Below are positions 1-7,836 of a DNA stretch of 64,000 bases, piece by piece. The translations under genes and the position numbers were made by a program. This stretch comes from Streptomyces chattanoogensis. GTDB lineage: Bacteria > Actinomycetota > Actinomycetes > Streptomycetales > Streptomycetaceae. Position 1 is the first letter of the stretch. Each line of letters begins with the position of its first letter. Location of the stretch: positions 372,001 to 436,000 of the forward strand of contig NZ_LGKG01000001.1 of NCBI RefSeq assembly GCF_001294335.1, read 5' to 3'. The notes beneath the pieces were generated by a model. That model did not search any database. It worked only from the letters and a program-made list of their open reading frames with translations, and was not told the DNA's origin.

Positions 1-197
1 TGCACGGCGACCCGCTCGCCGTACGCCTCTTCATGGCCTGCCGCGCCGACGGCACCCCGGCCGCCCCGGCCGACGCCCTCTTCGCCGATCTGACCTCGTC
101 CTACATGGAGATCGCCTGGTCCAGCGAGGCCTACCGCGACTGGCTCGTCCGGCACGACGGCCCGCTGCCGGTGCCGGTGCCGGCCAGCGCTACGTAG
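1..197 (+). CDS. Unknown protein, C-terminal fragment
   Basis: Only the last 64 codons lie in the window; the frame runs from base 3 to a TAG at 195-197. The visible end contains the stretch SSYMEIAWSSEAYRDWLVRHDG and finishes in a Val-Pro rich tail. Codon bias is normal for the region. I do not recognise a family from this fragment. It converges on the LysR gene, and the two coding ends overlap by 8 bp, so there is no room for a separate terminator. Confidence 0.6.
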   Translation, partial: HGDPLAVRLFMACRADGTPAAPADALFADLTSSYMEIAWSSEAYRDWLVRHDGPLPVPVPASAT

Positions 198-1122
198 CCG
201 GCTCCGCCCGCCCGGTGCCGCCGTCCCGGCCGCGGATCGCCGCGGCGGCGCGCCGCAGTTCGGCCAGCACCGTCCGCACGGCCCGGCGCGCGGTGCGCTC
301 GGGCCGGTGGAGCGCGTCGATGTGCCGGCGGGCATGGACGCCGCGGAGCGGCCTGAGGACCACCGCGGGGTGCGGCGGCACGGTCCAGCGCGGCATCAGG
401 GCGAGTCCGCCGCCGGCGGCGACCACCTCGGCGACCACCGCGAATTCATTGATGCGGTGCCTGATGTCGAGCCGGCGGTTGGCGGCGGTGGCGATGGCCT
501 CGATGGTGGCCATCAGCGGGAAGCCGTCGTGGACGGTGATCCAGGGCTGGTCGGCGACGTCGCGGGGAGTCAGGGACGCTTTGCCGGCCAGCGGATGGCC
601 GGCCGGTACGGCGATGTCGAGCGGCTCGTGCAGCAGCGGGGTGACGGTCACGGTGGACGGCCACGGCGGGGCGTGGTCGAGACGGTGGGCCAGGACGAGG
701 TCGTAATCCCGGGTCAGCCGCGGGAAGTGATCCTGTGCGACGTCCTCGCCGGCGAGCGTCAGCCGCGGGCACCCCGGCGCGGCCAGGCCGCGGAGCAGCA
801 GCGGGGAGAACGCCGCGGCCGCACTGTGGAAGGCCGCCACCGACACGCTGTCGTCCGGCCTGTCGACGAACTCGTCGACGGTGTGCCGCGCGCGGGCCAG
901 GGCGGCCTCCACCTCGATCGCCGCACCGGCCAGGGCCTGCCCGGCGGCGGTGAGCACCAGGCGCCGCCCGTCGCGTTCGGTGAGCGGGACGGGGACCGAG
1001 CGCTGCAGCAGCCGCAGTTGCTGGGAGATCGCCGACGGCGTCACCAGCAGCGCCTCGGCGACCGCGGTGACGCTCCCCAGCTCGCCGAGCTCCCGGAGAA
1101 TCCGCAACTGCCGCTCGTCCAC
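190..1122 (-). CDS. LysR-family transcriptional regulator
   Basis: A 310-aa protein starting at GTG 1122. Residues about 3-62 form the LysR winged helix-turn-helix (ERQLRILRELGELGSVTAVAEAL, with TPSAISQQL as recognition helix). The rest is the periplasmic-binding-like effector domain; the ending around LALMPRWTVPPHPAVVLRPL is typical. Length is normal for the family. It is divergent from an EamA exporter with about 95 bp between starts, the usual arrangement for a LysR protein controlling both itself and the adjacent transporter. The inducer cannot be deduced. The 3' end overlaps the preceding convergent gene by 8 bp. Confidence 0.92.
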   Translation of the reverse strand: MDERQLRILRELGELGSVTAVAEALLVTPSAISQQLRLLQRSVPVPLTERDGRRLVLTAAGQALAGAAIEVEAALARARHTVDEFVDRPDDSVSVAAFHSAAAAFSPLLLRGLAAPGCPRLTLAGEDVAQDHFPRLTRDYDLVLAHRLDHAPPWPSTVTVTPLLHEPLDIAVPAGHPLAGKASLTPRDVADQPWITVHDGFPLMATIEAIATAANRRLDIRHRINEFAVVAEVVAAGGGLALMPRWTVPPHPAVVLRPLRGVHARRHIDALHRPERTARRAVRTVLAELRRAAAAIRGRDGGTGRAEPAT

Positions 1123-1165
1123 CGCCCCAGTCTAGGGAAACCGATGAAGGAGAACTAAAGCATTG

Positions 1166-1192
1166 CTTGAGAAAGTCATACTTGGCTTCAAG
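1166..1192. promoter_or_regulatory. Inverted repeat in LysR/EamA intergenic region
   Basis: CTTGA (1166-1170) and TCAAG (1188-1192) form an interrupted inverted repeat with a 17-bp spacer between the divergent starts (1122 on minus, 1218 on plus). LysR proteins bind interrupted dyads in such regions, so it is a plausible operator. Protection or mutation data would be needed. Confidence 0.35.
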
Positions 1193-1217
1193 ATCGCGGT
1201 GGTGCAGCGTAAGGGCC

Positions 1218-2273
1218 GTGCCTGATTCCCGCCGTACCGACGTGGTACTTCTGCTGGTCGCGATCGTCTGGGGCTCCAGTTACCTGGCTGCCAAGACCGC
1301 CGCCTCGGCCACCCCGGTCCTGGTGGTGCTGTTCGTCCGCTACGCGCTCTCCGCCCTTGCCTGTGCGGCCGTTGTCGCCGCCGTCGCCCGCCGCCGGGGG
1401 GCCGGGCGCTGCACCCGCGCGGAGATCAGGGCCGGATCGCTGCTGGGGGTGACCCAGGCGGCCGTCCTCGTCCTGGAGACCTACGGCGTCGCGCACACCA
1501 GCGCCGCCAACGCGGGGCTCCTCATCAGCCTGACCATCGTGCTCACCCCGCTGCTGGACCGCGCGGGCCGCGGCGGCGGGCTGCCGCCGAGGTTCTTCGC
1601 GGCCACCGGCGTGTGCGCGCTGGCCGTCGGACTGCTGATGTCCGGCAGCGGCTTCCGCACGCCGGGCGGCGGCGATCTGCTGATGCTCGCCGCCGCGGTG
1701 GTACGGGCGGGACACGTCGCACTTGTCGGACGGCTCACCGCGGGCAGCGCGCTGCGTCCGCTGCACCTGACGGCCGTGCAGACCGTGATCGGTTCCGCGC
1801 TGTTCCTGGTGCCGGCCGCGGGCGGCCTGCCGGACCTGCTGCACACCGGTCCCACGGTATGGGCCGAGCTGCTCTATCTCGCCCTGTTCTGCAGCGTTTT
1901 CGCCTTCCTCGCCCAGACCTGGGCCGTGCAGCGCACCTCCGCCAGCCGGGCCGGCCTACTCCTGGGCACCGAACCGGTCTGGGCCGTCCTGGCCGGCATC
2001 GGCCTCGGCGGCGAACGGCTCACCGTCCTCACCGCCCTCGGCGCCGCCCTGATGGTCGCCGGGACCTCCTGGGGCCAGTCCGTCGAACGTGCCCACCGCA
2101 CCGCGCTGAACGAGCAGGCCGCTGCGGACGAGAGCGGCACCCCGCACAAGGACACCGCCGGGACGTCTGCCCGCACACGGCCGGTCGAGGATTCGCCACC
2201 GGCGGAGATGTCGATCGGGGCGCCCTGCGACGGTACGGCACAGGCGGGCATGAGCAACCCTTCGGTCACGTGA
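1218..2273 (+). CDS. EamA/DMT-superfamily transporter
   Basis: A 351-aa polytopic protein using GTG 1218, preceded by AAGGG; an in-frame TTG at 1167 is possible but would add an unlikely 17-residue leader. It has about ten hydrophobic segments in two EamA repeats; the first starts VVLLLVAIVWGSSYLAAK and the second ends GTEPVWAVLAGIGLGGE. Family members export amino acids or other metabolites, with unknown substrate here. The C-terminal tail of about 55 residues after SVERAHR is hydrophilic and looks foreign: the sequence encoding GAALMVAGTSWGQSVERAH is repeated downstream at 5714-5769, so the present tail may have been acquired with the island that follows. Confidence 0.9.
   Translation: MPDSRRTDVVLLLVAIVWGSSYLAAKTAASATPVLVVLFVRYALSALACAAVVAAVARRRGAGRCTRAEIRAGSLLGVTQAAVLVLETYGVAHTSAANAGLLISLTIVLTPLLDRAGRGGGLPPRFFAATGVCALAVGLLMSGSGFRTPGGGDLLMLAAAVVRAGHVALVGRLTAGSALRPLHLTAVQTVIGSALFLVPAAGGLPDLLHTGPTVWAELLYLALFCSVFAFLAQTWAVQRTSASRAGLLLGTEPVWAVLAGIGLGGERLTVLTALGAALMVAGTSWGQSVERAHRTALNEQAAADESGTPHKDTAGTSARTRPVEDSPPAEMSIGAPCDGTAQAGMSNPSVT
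2040..2095 (+). repeat. 56-bp direct repeat, copy 1 (inside EamA gene)
   Basis: This segment of the exporter gene recurs at 5714-5769 in the same orientation with one mismatch (c at 2069, g at 5743). The copies are 3,674 bp apart and bracket the low-GC pore-former island. A duplicated gene 3' end is what integration of an element leaves behind. Confidence 0.85.
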
Positions 2274-2351
2274 GCCTCGACAACCCACATGATCAAGGCG
2301 CCCATGCCCGCCCACCCGCGAAAAGAACGCCCTACAAAAGAACGCCCTGAG

Positions 2352-4253
2352 CTATGACTTTGCCGAGGCGGCGGGCAACACGCCGGAGATCCGCAGCAGC
2401 TTGCCCTCCCGGTTGCTGACGTAGATCCAGCCGTTGTCGCGGTCCAGTGCGAGGCCGCAGACCGTGCCGAGACCGTCGGCCACCACGCGCTGAAGGCCCT
2501 TGGCCTCGCCGTCGGCCACGACGACCTCATGCAGCTTGCCGCTGCTCGAGTCGGAGACGTAGGCGTTGGCCGCGCCATCCAGCGCCACGCGGACGCTGTA
2601 CCCGAGTTTGGTGGCCACGGCCTTCGGGGTGCCGCCTTCCGCCTTCAGGTCGACCTCGTACAGCCCGTTGGAGTCATACTGGCCGACGTACGCCTTGCCC
2701 CCGTTCAGCGCTACTCCGGCGGCCCTCGTCACGTCCCAGGTACGCTGCTTCGCCGCCGGTTCGCTGGCCAGATCGATCTTGACCAGCTGCCCGTTGTAGA
2801 CGTCGGTGACATAGGCCTTTTTGTCCGACAGGTCCAGCGCGACGCCATACGCGTACATGCCCTTGGCGACCGTGACCGGGGAGATGGAGCGGTCGGACAG
2901 GTTCACCGTGAACAGACCCTTGCCGCCGTATTCGGCGACGTAGGCCTTGTCACCCTCCAGGTCCAACGCCACAGCGTTGACTTCGCCCAGCTTCTCCACG
3001 ACCCAGTCCGTGTTGCCGCTGACGAGATCCACCTTGTACAGCTTGCCGCCGGACCGGTCGGTGATGTACGCCTTTTTGTTCGCCGGGTCCAGCGCGAGGC
3101 CGTCGGCCGTCCCCAACCCGGTGGCGACCTGGACGGGAGCCTTTTTCGAGGCCGCTTGCTCTTCACCGCCGTCCTTGTGCAGCGGGTGATCCTTCATATC
3201 GAAATTGAGCTTTTCAAGCTCGAAGACCTCGTGCACCCCGGCGAGGGTAGAAACGACCTCGGCTTCCCCCTTTTGTGTATACGGCTTGCCTTTATCGGTC
3301 AAGTCGAAAGTCTCGGCAGCCGTACCGGCCTCGCCGAGTTTCCAGGCAAGCACCTCAGAATACTTCGGTTCCTTGGCCTGCGGGCCGTCCGGGCGGGTCT
3401 CCTTGACTTCCACCGGCTCGGGGTAATGCAAAGCGACCCACCCGCCGAAGGAGACAGGGAATTCGTAGTCGAACCTCCGCACCTGACGTCGCTGCGTGGC
3501 CAGGACGTCTACCCGGCTGCCAACTTCCCCGTTCAGCGTGGACGATGTTTTGAACGCAGTGGTCAACGAACCACTGACAGAGCCAGTGATTCCGAGCATC
3601 AGCTGTGCCGATAATTCCCCGGTGCCCGTGGCGGTACTCGTGGCTGTTGTCGTACTTGTCGTTTGCGACTGAGACTCCGTATCAACGCCCTGATTGTCTT
3701 TGCTGTTCTTCAGGGTGGTCTTCTGGGATTGGTTCTTCGCCATGCTCTTCTGCACTTGCTGCTGCAGTGATGCGATGGCTTTTGCCCCGAAAGTGAGCTG
3801 CACCTGCCCCTGGAGCGACCAGCTGATCGTGTTCGAAATCGAGAATTCGACAGTGTGTGACCATGTGGTGGGTTTGGGGTCGGTTCGATTGACATACGTT
3901 TGCTTGGAGATCACGTCCGGCGGCGGCTGTGCGATGTCGCCTCGCTCCTCGACAAGCGGTACACCCACCGTCATGTAGGCGCGCCACCCGCGCTGGTGTG
4001 CCGTACCCTCCCCTTCGGGAAAGTCGCCGAATCGCCCCTTGTTCAAGGAGAACCCGGTAGGGGAGATATACCGGTCCGTGCCGTCTGCTGCTTTCCGCTC
4101 GGCCTTCCTCTTCAGTTTTTCCTTGTCCCGCTCCAGGATGGCAGCGGCCCTGTCGGCAATTTTGAGCTCCTTCAGGTTTCGCCCGGTCAGCGGGTGGCGA
4201 ATAAATCTTTCGCCAAGATGAGCTGTACTCACATTGTTTTTGGTGGCGCCCAT
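2352..4253 (-). CDS. Putative pore-forming-like domain fused to six-bladed beta-propeller
   Basis: A 633-aa protein with ATG 4253 behind GGAGG. Residues 1-110 are hydrophilic with no signal peptide. Residues 129-280 have alternating polar/nonpolar strands (SHTVEFSISNTISWSL), then a Ser/Thr/Gln-rich stretch (170-212) and more strands (LMLGITGSVSGSL), an arrangement like the insertion loop region of aerolysin/ETX-MTX2 beta-pore-formers. Residues 375-633 contain six repeats of about 43 aa of the pattern GLALD..KKAYITD...GKLYKVDL, an NHL/YVTN-type six-bladed propeller. The propeller assignment is secure; the pore-former reading is inference from pattern only. It lies 91 bp downstream of a 152-aa gene and has lower GC than its neighbours. 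An alternative is a secreted or lytic-release binding protein without pore activity. Confidence 0.7.
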   Translation of the reverse strand: MGATKNNVSTAHLGERFIRHPLTGRNLKELKIADRAAAILERDKEKLKRKAERKAADGTDRYISPTGFSLNKGRFGDFPEGEGTAHQRGWRAYMTVGVPLVEERGDIAQPPPDVISKQTYVNRTDPKPTTWSHTVEFSISNTISWSLQGQVQLTFGAKAIASLQQQVQKSMAKNQSQKTTLKNSKDNQGVDTESQSQTTSTTTATSTATGTGELSAQLMLGITGSVSGSLTTAFKTSSTLNGEVGSRVDVLATQRRQVRRFDYEFPVSFGGWVALHYPEPVEVKETRPDGPQAKEPKYSEVLAWKLGEAGTAAETFDLTDKGKPYTQKGEAEVVSTLAGVHEVFELEKLNFDMKDHPLHKDGGEEQAASKKAPVQVATGLGTADGLALDPANKKAYITDRSGGKLYKVDLVSGNTDWVVEKLGEVNAVALDLEGDKAYVAEYGGKGLFTVNLSDRSISPVTVAKGMYAYGVALDLSDKKAYVTDVYNGQLVKIDLASEPAAKQRTWDVTRAAGVALNGGKAYVGQYDSNGLYEVDLKAEGGTPKAVATKLGYSVRVALDGAANAYVSDSSSGKLHEVVVADGEAKGLQRVVADGLGTVCGLALDRDNGWIYVSNREGKLLRISGVLPAASAKS

Positions 4254-4344
4254 GCCCTTCGGCCTCCTTGCGTAGCAGAACTCAACGATTTGTCAGTGAT
4301 TATTGTGAGCTGTTTCCGGCCTGGCGTGACCGAACGAGAACTCG

Positions 4345-4803
4345 TCAGCCCTTTTTGATGTCTTTGGCCGACTTATTGTTATCCTTTCTCGATTCTTCCA
4401 GCTGCTCATCGCTGATCTTTGGCCGGTCTTCGCCGCCGACCTTTGGCTGATCTTCGTCCCTGATCTCCACCGCCACCTTTTTGAATGCCTCATCCTTGGC
4501 CGAAGATGCCATACCGGATGTCGATTCGGGGTTTTCGCTGGCTTCCCGCTGCTGGGCGGCTACCGTCTGGGTGTTCTTGAACAGGGGGGTGATGAAGTTG
4601 TTCATGATATTGAGCGCCTCAGGCGACGTCTCGCGCATGATCTTCGGGTCACGCGCAGCTTCAGGAATGTCGTCGTAGAGCTCCGGATCGACCCCTTCCG
4701 ATTCGGGCCAGGCGCCCGGAATTTTTTCATAGACCTTTTGAGCGGACTCCTCGGCGGACTTGGCTTCACTTTCGCCACTGCCGAAGATGTTCTTGAAAGA
4801 CAT
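4345..4803 (-). CDS. Unknown charged 152-aa protein, partner of the propeller protein
   Basis: Starts at ATG 4803 with a strong GGAGGGA site. No signal peptide or membrane segment. The protein is soluble and rich in Glu, Lys, Asp and Ser, with a predicted helical middle (PEALNIMNNFITPLFKNTQTVAAQQ) and a disordered acidic/basic C-terminus ending SAKDIKKG. I recognise no family. It precedes the 633-aa gene on the same strand with 91 bp between, so the two are probably co-transcribed. A chaperone, immunity or accessory role is conceivable but unsupported. GC is lower than the flanking core genes. Confidence 0.7.
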   Translation of the reverse strand: MSFKNIFGSGESEAKSAEESAQKVYEKIPGAWPESEGVDPELYDDIPEAARDPKIMRETSPEALNIMNNFITPLFKNTQTVAAQQREASENPESTSGMASSAKDEAFKKVAVEIRDEDQPKVGGEDRPKISDEQLEESRKDNNKSAKDIKKG

Positions 4804-4867
4804 GAGCTTCCCTCCGGATTCTTTCGGTGAGCATGAAATCGCCCCTCGCGAGGAAGGCGATTTTTCT

Positions 4868-5167
4868 CGCCGCGGTCAAGTTTTTCGCATGCGAAGACCT
4901 GGTGCACCCCGGTGCGGGGTAGCAATAATTCTGGCCTCTCCATTTTGCGTGAACGGCTTGCCTTTTTCCGCCAGGTTGACATTTCCCATTTACCTGGGGC
5001 AACCCAAAGCGGCGCACCCGTCCCAGAGGTGATGAGGATTTCGTGGTCGAGCGTCCTCGCCTGGCATCGCAACTGGCCAGGACATCTACCCGGCTGCCGA
5101 TAAGCCCGCTAAGGCTGTGTCATATTTCGCCAAGGCAAGCTGTGCACACATCACTTCTGCAGTCCAT
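4868..5167 (-). pseudogene. Decayed, internally deleted copy of the 2352-4253 gene
   Basis: Three blocks match the intact gene in order. Near 5122-5190 the ribosome site and start (MDCRSDVCTACLGEI, compare MGATKNNVSTAHLGER) are recognisable, followed by a stop. Near 4995-5105 GSRVDVLAS and LDHEILI match GSRVDVLAT and FDYEFPV in different frames. Near 4868-4985 NLAEKGKPFTQNGEA matches DLTDKGKPYTQKGEA, then after a frameshift TGVHQVFACEKL matches AGVHEVFELEKL. Residues about 16-238 and the whole propeller are missing, as are about 100 bp between the last two blocks. It has stops and frameshifts and cannot encode the family protein. Confidence 0.85.
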
Positions 5168-5713
5168 GGGCCTTCGGCCTCCTTGTGCCCCCCCGCGTGT
5201 GCACCATGATCTTCGCGTGCTTACCTGCCCCTCTGGTGATCAATCTATTCAGCTCGGCCCTGCGTTTTCTCGCACGTCACCTGGCTGCTGGCCGGCTGTG
5301 ACGTTATGTGGACCACCATGACGGCTGGAAATGATCCCCAGTTGGTTTCCGATTGAACGATGCTCTGAAATGGCCCCGCCTGCGACCTGCAACGATCAGC
5401 TTGGAGGGGCCGCTTCGGGGTGTCATCGAACCGCAGATGGCGGTGACTTCTGGCCGATACGGTGGTCCCCGATATTGAGCCGAAACTGGTGGGTCCCCTG
5501 CTTATTGGTCGAGTGTGAGTGTCGAAAGCGGGGGACATACGTCGGCCGGCGACGCCCGCGGCGGTGCGGCAACCGCGCACCGGAATGGGCGAGTTGCCCG
5601 ATGCCTCGGCGCGCGGGGCGGCACTTCAGGCGATGACGCGTGGGCCGGACTTACGCAGCCGGCATAAAGCGGTAACCGGGTGACCTTGTCACGCCGTTCG
5701 GCCGGCCGCGGCC
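5168..5713. other. Gene-poor low-GC stretch at island end
   Basis: About 550 bp between the decayed copy and repeat copy 2. Open frames exist on both strands but none shows Streptomyces third-position bias, a ribosome site with a sensible start, or a recognisable domain. GC is clearly below the window average. I see no integrase, transposase or tRNA remnant here. Confidence 0.6.
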
Positions 5714-5769
5714 GGCGCCGCCCTGATGGTCGCCGGGACCTCGTGGGGCCAGTCCGTCGAACGTGCCCA
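5714..5769 (+). repeat. 56-bp direct repeat, copy 2 (orphan EamA 3' fragment)
   Basis: Repeats 2040-2095 with one mismatch and encodes the same exporter residues, followed by a different reading (RAAATSGRRDGAGG). No exporter gene precedes it, so it is an orphan 3' fragment marking the right edge of the island. Confidence 0.85.
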
Positions 5770-5785
5770 TCGCGCCGCCGCGACG

Positions 5786-6127
5786 TCAGGGAGGCGGGAT
5801 GGGGCCGGGGGCGACGGTGCCGGCGGCCGGACGCCACAGCGCGCCGCCGGGCAGATCCTGACGAGCGCCCAGAAAGTAGTCCACTCCGTCCTGGAACCGG
5901 ACGGCACCGGCGCCGAGAATGTCCGTCACTGATCGCTGGATACCGGGACCGAGGGGATGGGCGCCGCGCATCATCCACACATCATCGCCGAGGTCGAAAA
6001 GGTGCCGTACGCGCAGAAACTGCTCCCGCGTCAGCGAAACGGACTCCACGAGCCATTCGTCGGCACCGAAGCCCTCCAGTTCCCAGGCGAGATTGCGGCC
6101 GTCGAAAAACGGATATCCATCGTCCAT
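5786..6127 (-). CDS. Small conserved actinobacterial protein of unknown function
   Basis: A 113-aa soluble protein from ATG 6127 (an in-frame GTG lies one codon upstream). It reads MDDGYPFFDGRNLAWELEGFG and later DLGDDVWMMRGAHPLG. The pattern of a short beta-rich domain with a conserved WLVES and PLGP resembles small DUF proteins common in Streptomyces, perhaps near DUF7683, but I cannot confirm this. It lies just outside the right repeat of the island and about 100 bp downstream of sodN on the same strand. Confidence 0.7.
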   Translation of the reverse strand: MDDGYPFFDGRNLAWELEGFGADEWLVESVSLTREQFLRVRHLFDLGDDVWMMRGAHPLGPGIQRSVTDILGAGAVRFQDGVDYFLGARQDLPGGALWRPAAGTVAPGPIPPP

Positions 6128-6224
6128 CACCCCAGGCTAGGCAAAAGCACACCGCACCCGGCCGGCACCCCCGTCGCGGGGACGGGCGGGTGCCGGGCCG
6201 GGTGCGGAAGCGCGGCCGTGAAGG

Positions 6225-6620
6225 TCAGGCCTTCTTGGTCTCCCAGAAGATCCGGTCGATCTCGGCGATGAGCTCCAGGGCCTTCTCGCCGGTCTTCGGG
6301 TCGTTCGAGCCCTTGGCGGCGCTGAGGGCCTTGAGGGTGTCGTTGACCAGCGTGTGCAGCTGGGGGTACTTCTCGAAGTGCGGGGGCTTGAAGTAGTCGC
6401 TCCACAGCACCGAGACGTGGTGCTTGGCCAGCTCGGCGCGCTGCTCCTTGATGAGGATCGCGCGGGCGCGGAAGTCCGCGTCCTCGTTGGCCTGGTACTT
6501 CTCCTGGACGGCCTTGACCGACTCGGCCTCGATGCGGGCCTGGGCGGGGTCGTACACGCCGCAGGGAAGGTCGCAGTGGGCGCTGACCTTGACCTTGGGG
6601 GCGAACAGGCGCGAAAGCAT
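6225..6620 (-). CDS. sodN: Nickel-containing superoxide dismutase
   Basis: A 131-aa precursor of the cytoplasmic Ni-SOD that converts superoxide to oxygen and hydrogen peroxide. A 14-residue propeptide (MLSRLFAPKVKVSA) precedes the nickel hook HCDLPCGVY; after cleavage His1, Cys2 and Cys6 become the metal site. The remainder is the four-helix bundle ending in DRIFWETKKA, full length for the family. The start has an AAGGA site. It is divergent from sodX, whose product removes the propeptide. In S. coelicolor the nickel regulator Nur affects sodN through a small RNA from the sodF transcript that pairs with the sodN leader. I saw no clear Nur box in the 166-bp intergenic region. Confidence 0.98.
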   Translation of the reverse strand: MLSRLFAPKVKVSAHCDLPCGVYDPAQARIEAESVKAVQEKYQANEDADFRARAILIKEQRAELAKHHVSVLWSDYFKPPHFEKYPQLHTLVNDTLKALSAAKGSNDPKTGEKALELIAEIDRIFWETKKA

Positions 6621-6786
6621 GTTCAGTCCTTCCTCGTGATCGTCTTCTCAGGTGCGAGATTACTCGGTGCGGGAAGGCTTTTCGTGGGCGCCCCGGGGGT
6701 CTTAGGGCAAAAGTCCAGTGCCAGGCTGGGGCTGATGGAGGATGGACCGGTGAGGGTCGGACCGGGGCGGGACCGGGAGGTACGGG

Positions 6787-7263
6787 ATGCCGGAGCGGGT
6801 GGATGAGCGCGGGCCGGAGCGGGAGCGGGAGCTGCCGGGAGGAGCCGGGCGGCCGCGCGGCGGGCCGCTGCGGGCGTTCGGGTTGGCCGAGGTCTACAAC
6901 CCGTCGATGGTGCCGACGCTGCAGCCCGGCGACCAGTTGGTGGTGCAGTACGGCGTGGCGGTGCGGCCCGGTGATGTGGTGGTCCTGCGGCATCCGTTCC
7001 GTCAGGACCTGCTGATCGTCAAGCGCGCGGTGGAGCGGCGGGACGGCGGCTGGTGGGTGCGGGGCGACAATCCGTATGTAGAGAACGACAGCCGGGAATT
7101 CGGGACCGTACCGGATGAACTGGTCATCGCCCGCGCCCGGCTGCGGGTGCGCCCGCCGCGCGGGATTCAGCGCTCGCCGGGTGCGGTGCTCTCCTGGGCC
7201 TTCTCCGCGGTGCGGCTGCTGCGGGCGGACCGTTCGCTCTCCAGGCGTTTGCGGGCGCGGTAG
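6787..7263 (+). CDS. sodX: Ni-SOD maturation protease
   Basis: A 158-aa S24/S26 signal-peptidase-like protein from ATG 6787 with GGGAGG upstream. The catalytic serine is in YNPSMVPTL (Ser40) and the general-base lysine in LIVKRAVE (Lys79); the box GDNPYVENDSREFG follows. It lacks a membrane anchor, as expected for the cytoplasmic processing of SodN. It is divergent from sodN, the standard arrangement. Its last 97 bp overlap the 3' end of the convergent CGNR gene, so the two transcripts are complementary at their ends. Confidence 0.95.
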   Translation: MPERVDERGPERERELPGGAGRPRGGPLRAFGLAEVYNPSMVPTLQPGDQLVVQYGVAVRPGDVVVLRHPFRQDLLIVKRAVERRDGGWWVRGDNPYVENDSREFGTVPDELVIARARLRVRPPRGIQRSPGAVLSWAFSAVRLLRADRSLSRRLRAR

Positions 7264-7796
7264 GCGGCCACGTTGGCGCGGGTGGCGCAGCGGTCCGAGC
7301 AGTAGCGCCGGGAGCGGTTGGTGGAGGTGTCGAGATAGGCGTTGCGGCACGGGCGGGCCTCGCAGATGCCGAGGCGGTCGACGCCGAGCTCGGTGAGGTG
7401 GAACGCCAGGCCCATGCAGGCGGTCGCGGCGTAGCTCGCGGTGGCGTTGGCCGCGTGGTCGGCGATGTGCATGTGCCAGTTGGGCCGGCCGTTGTCGTCG
7501 CGGTATTCGTGGCCGGAGATCTGCGGGCTGACCGGGAACTCGATCATCAGGGCGTTGAGGAGGTCCACGGCCAGGACCTCGTCGCCGCCGTCGGCGGCCT
7601 CGAAGACGGCGCGCAGCCGGGCGCGGACCGCCCGCAGCCGGGTGACATCGCTGTCCGTCGCGCGCCGGGCGCTCTGCCCGGCCGGTCCGAAGAGCTCGCG
7701 TACCGCCTCGACGGTGGTGAGGGTGTCGCCACCGCGCCAGGGCTGCTCGGTGTTGACCAGTCGCACGGCAAAGTCCGAGTAATAGGCCAGTTCCAC
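7167..7796 (-). CDS. CGNR zinc-finger / ABATE-domain regulator
   Basis: A 209-aa protein. The N-terminal about 130 residues are the ABATE (putative stress-response) domain beginning ELAYYSDFAVRLVNTEQP. The C-terminus is a CGNR zinc finger with cysteines in ICEARPC and YCSDRC followed by a basic AAYRARKR helix, a likely DNA-binding module. Here the CGNR tetrapeptide itself reads CRNA. It is divergent from a methyltransferase across a perfect 9-bp inverted repeat, which suggests that it regulates both. The C-terminal coding region overlaps sodX by 97 bp on the opposite strand. Confidence 0.9.
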   Translation of the reverse strand: MELAYYSDFAVRLVNTEQPWRGGDTLTTVEAVRELFGPAGQSARRATDSDVTRLRAVRARLRAVFEAADGGDEVLAVDLLNALMIEFPVSPQISGHEYRDDNGRPNWHMHIADHAANATASYAATACMGLAFHLTELGVDRLGICEARPCRNAYLDTSTNRSRRYCSDRCATRANVAAYRARKRLESERSARSSRTAEKAQESTAPGER

Positions 7797-7836
7797 TTGT
7801 AGTCCTTACGGGGTGGGAATAAGGTGCGGATGCATG

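Noticed and set aside
307..1158. Long plus-strand open frame opposite the LysR gene
   Set aside because: Shadow of the LysR gene: no ribosome site and poor codon bias. GC-rich DNA gives such frames widely (also 2529-3614, 25101-28274, 32944-36726 and 48048-51080).
4602..5072. 156-aa minus-strand frame
   Set aside because: It joins two decayed blocks of the dead propeller-gene copy and runs into the 152-aa gene in another frame; not a real gene.
5168..5713. Insertion-sequence remnant in the gene-poor stretch
   Set aside because: No transposase motif, terminal inverted repeats or target duplication could be identified by eye.
5726..5932. 68-aa frame starting in the exporter-like fragment
   Set aside because: Continuation of the orphan repeat in the exporter frame, antisense to the 113-aa gene; no start context.
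5680..6396. 238-aa plus-strand frame
   Set aside because: Arginine-rich shadow crossing repeat copy 2 and antisense to the 113-aa gene and sodN.
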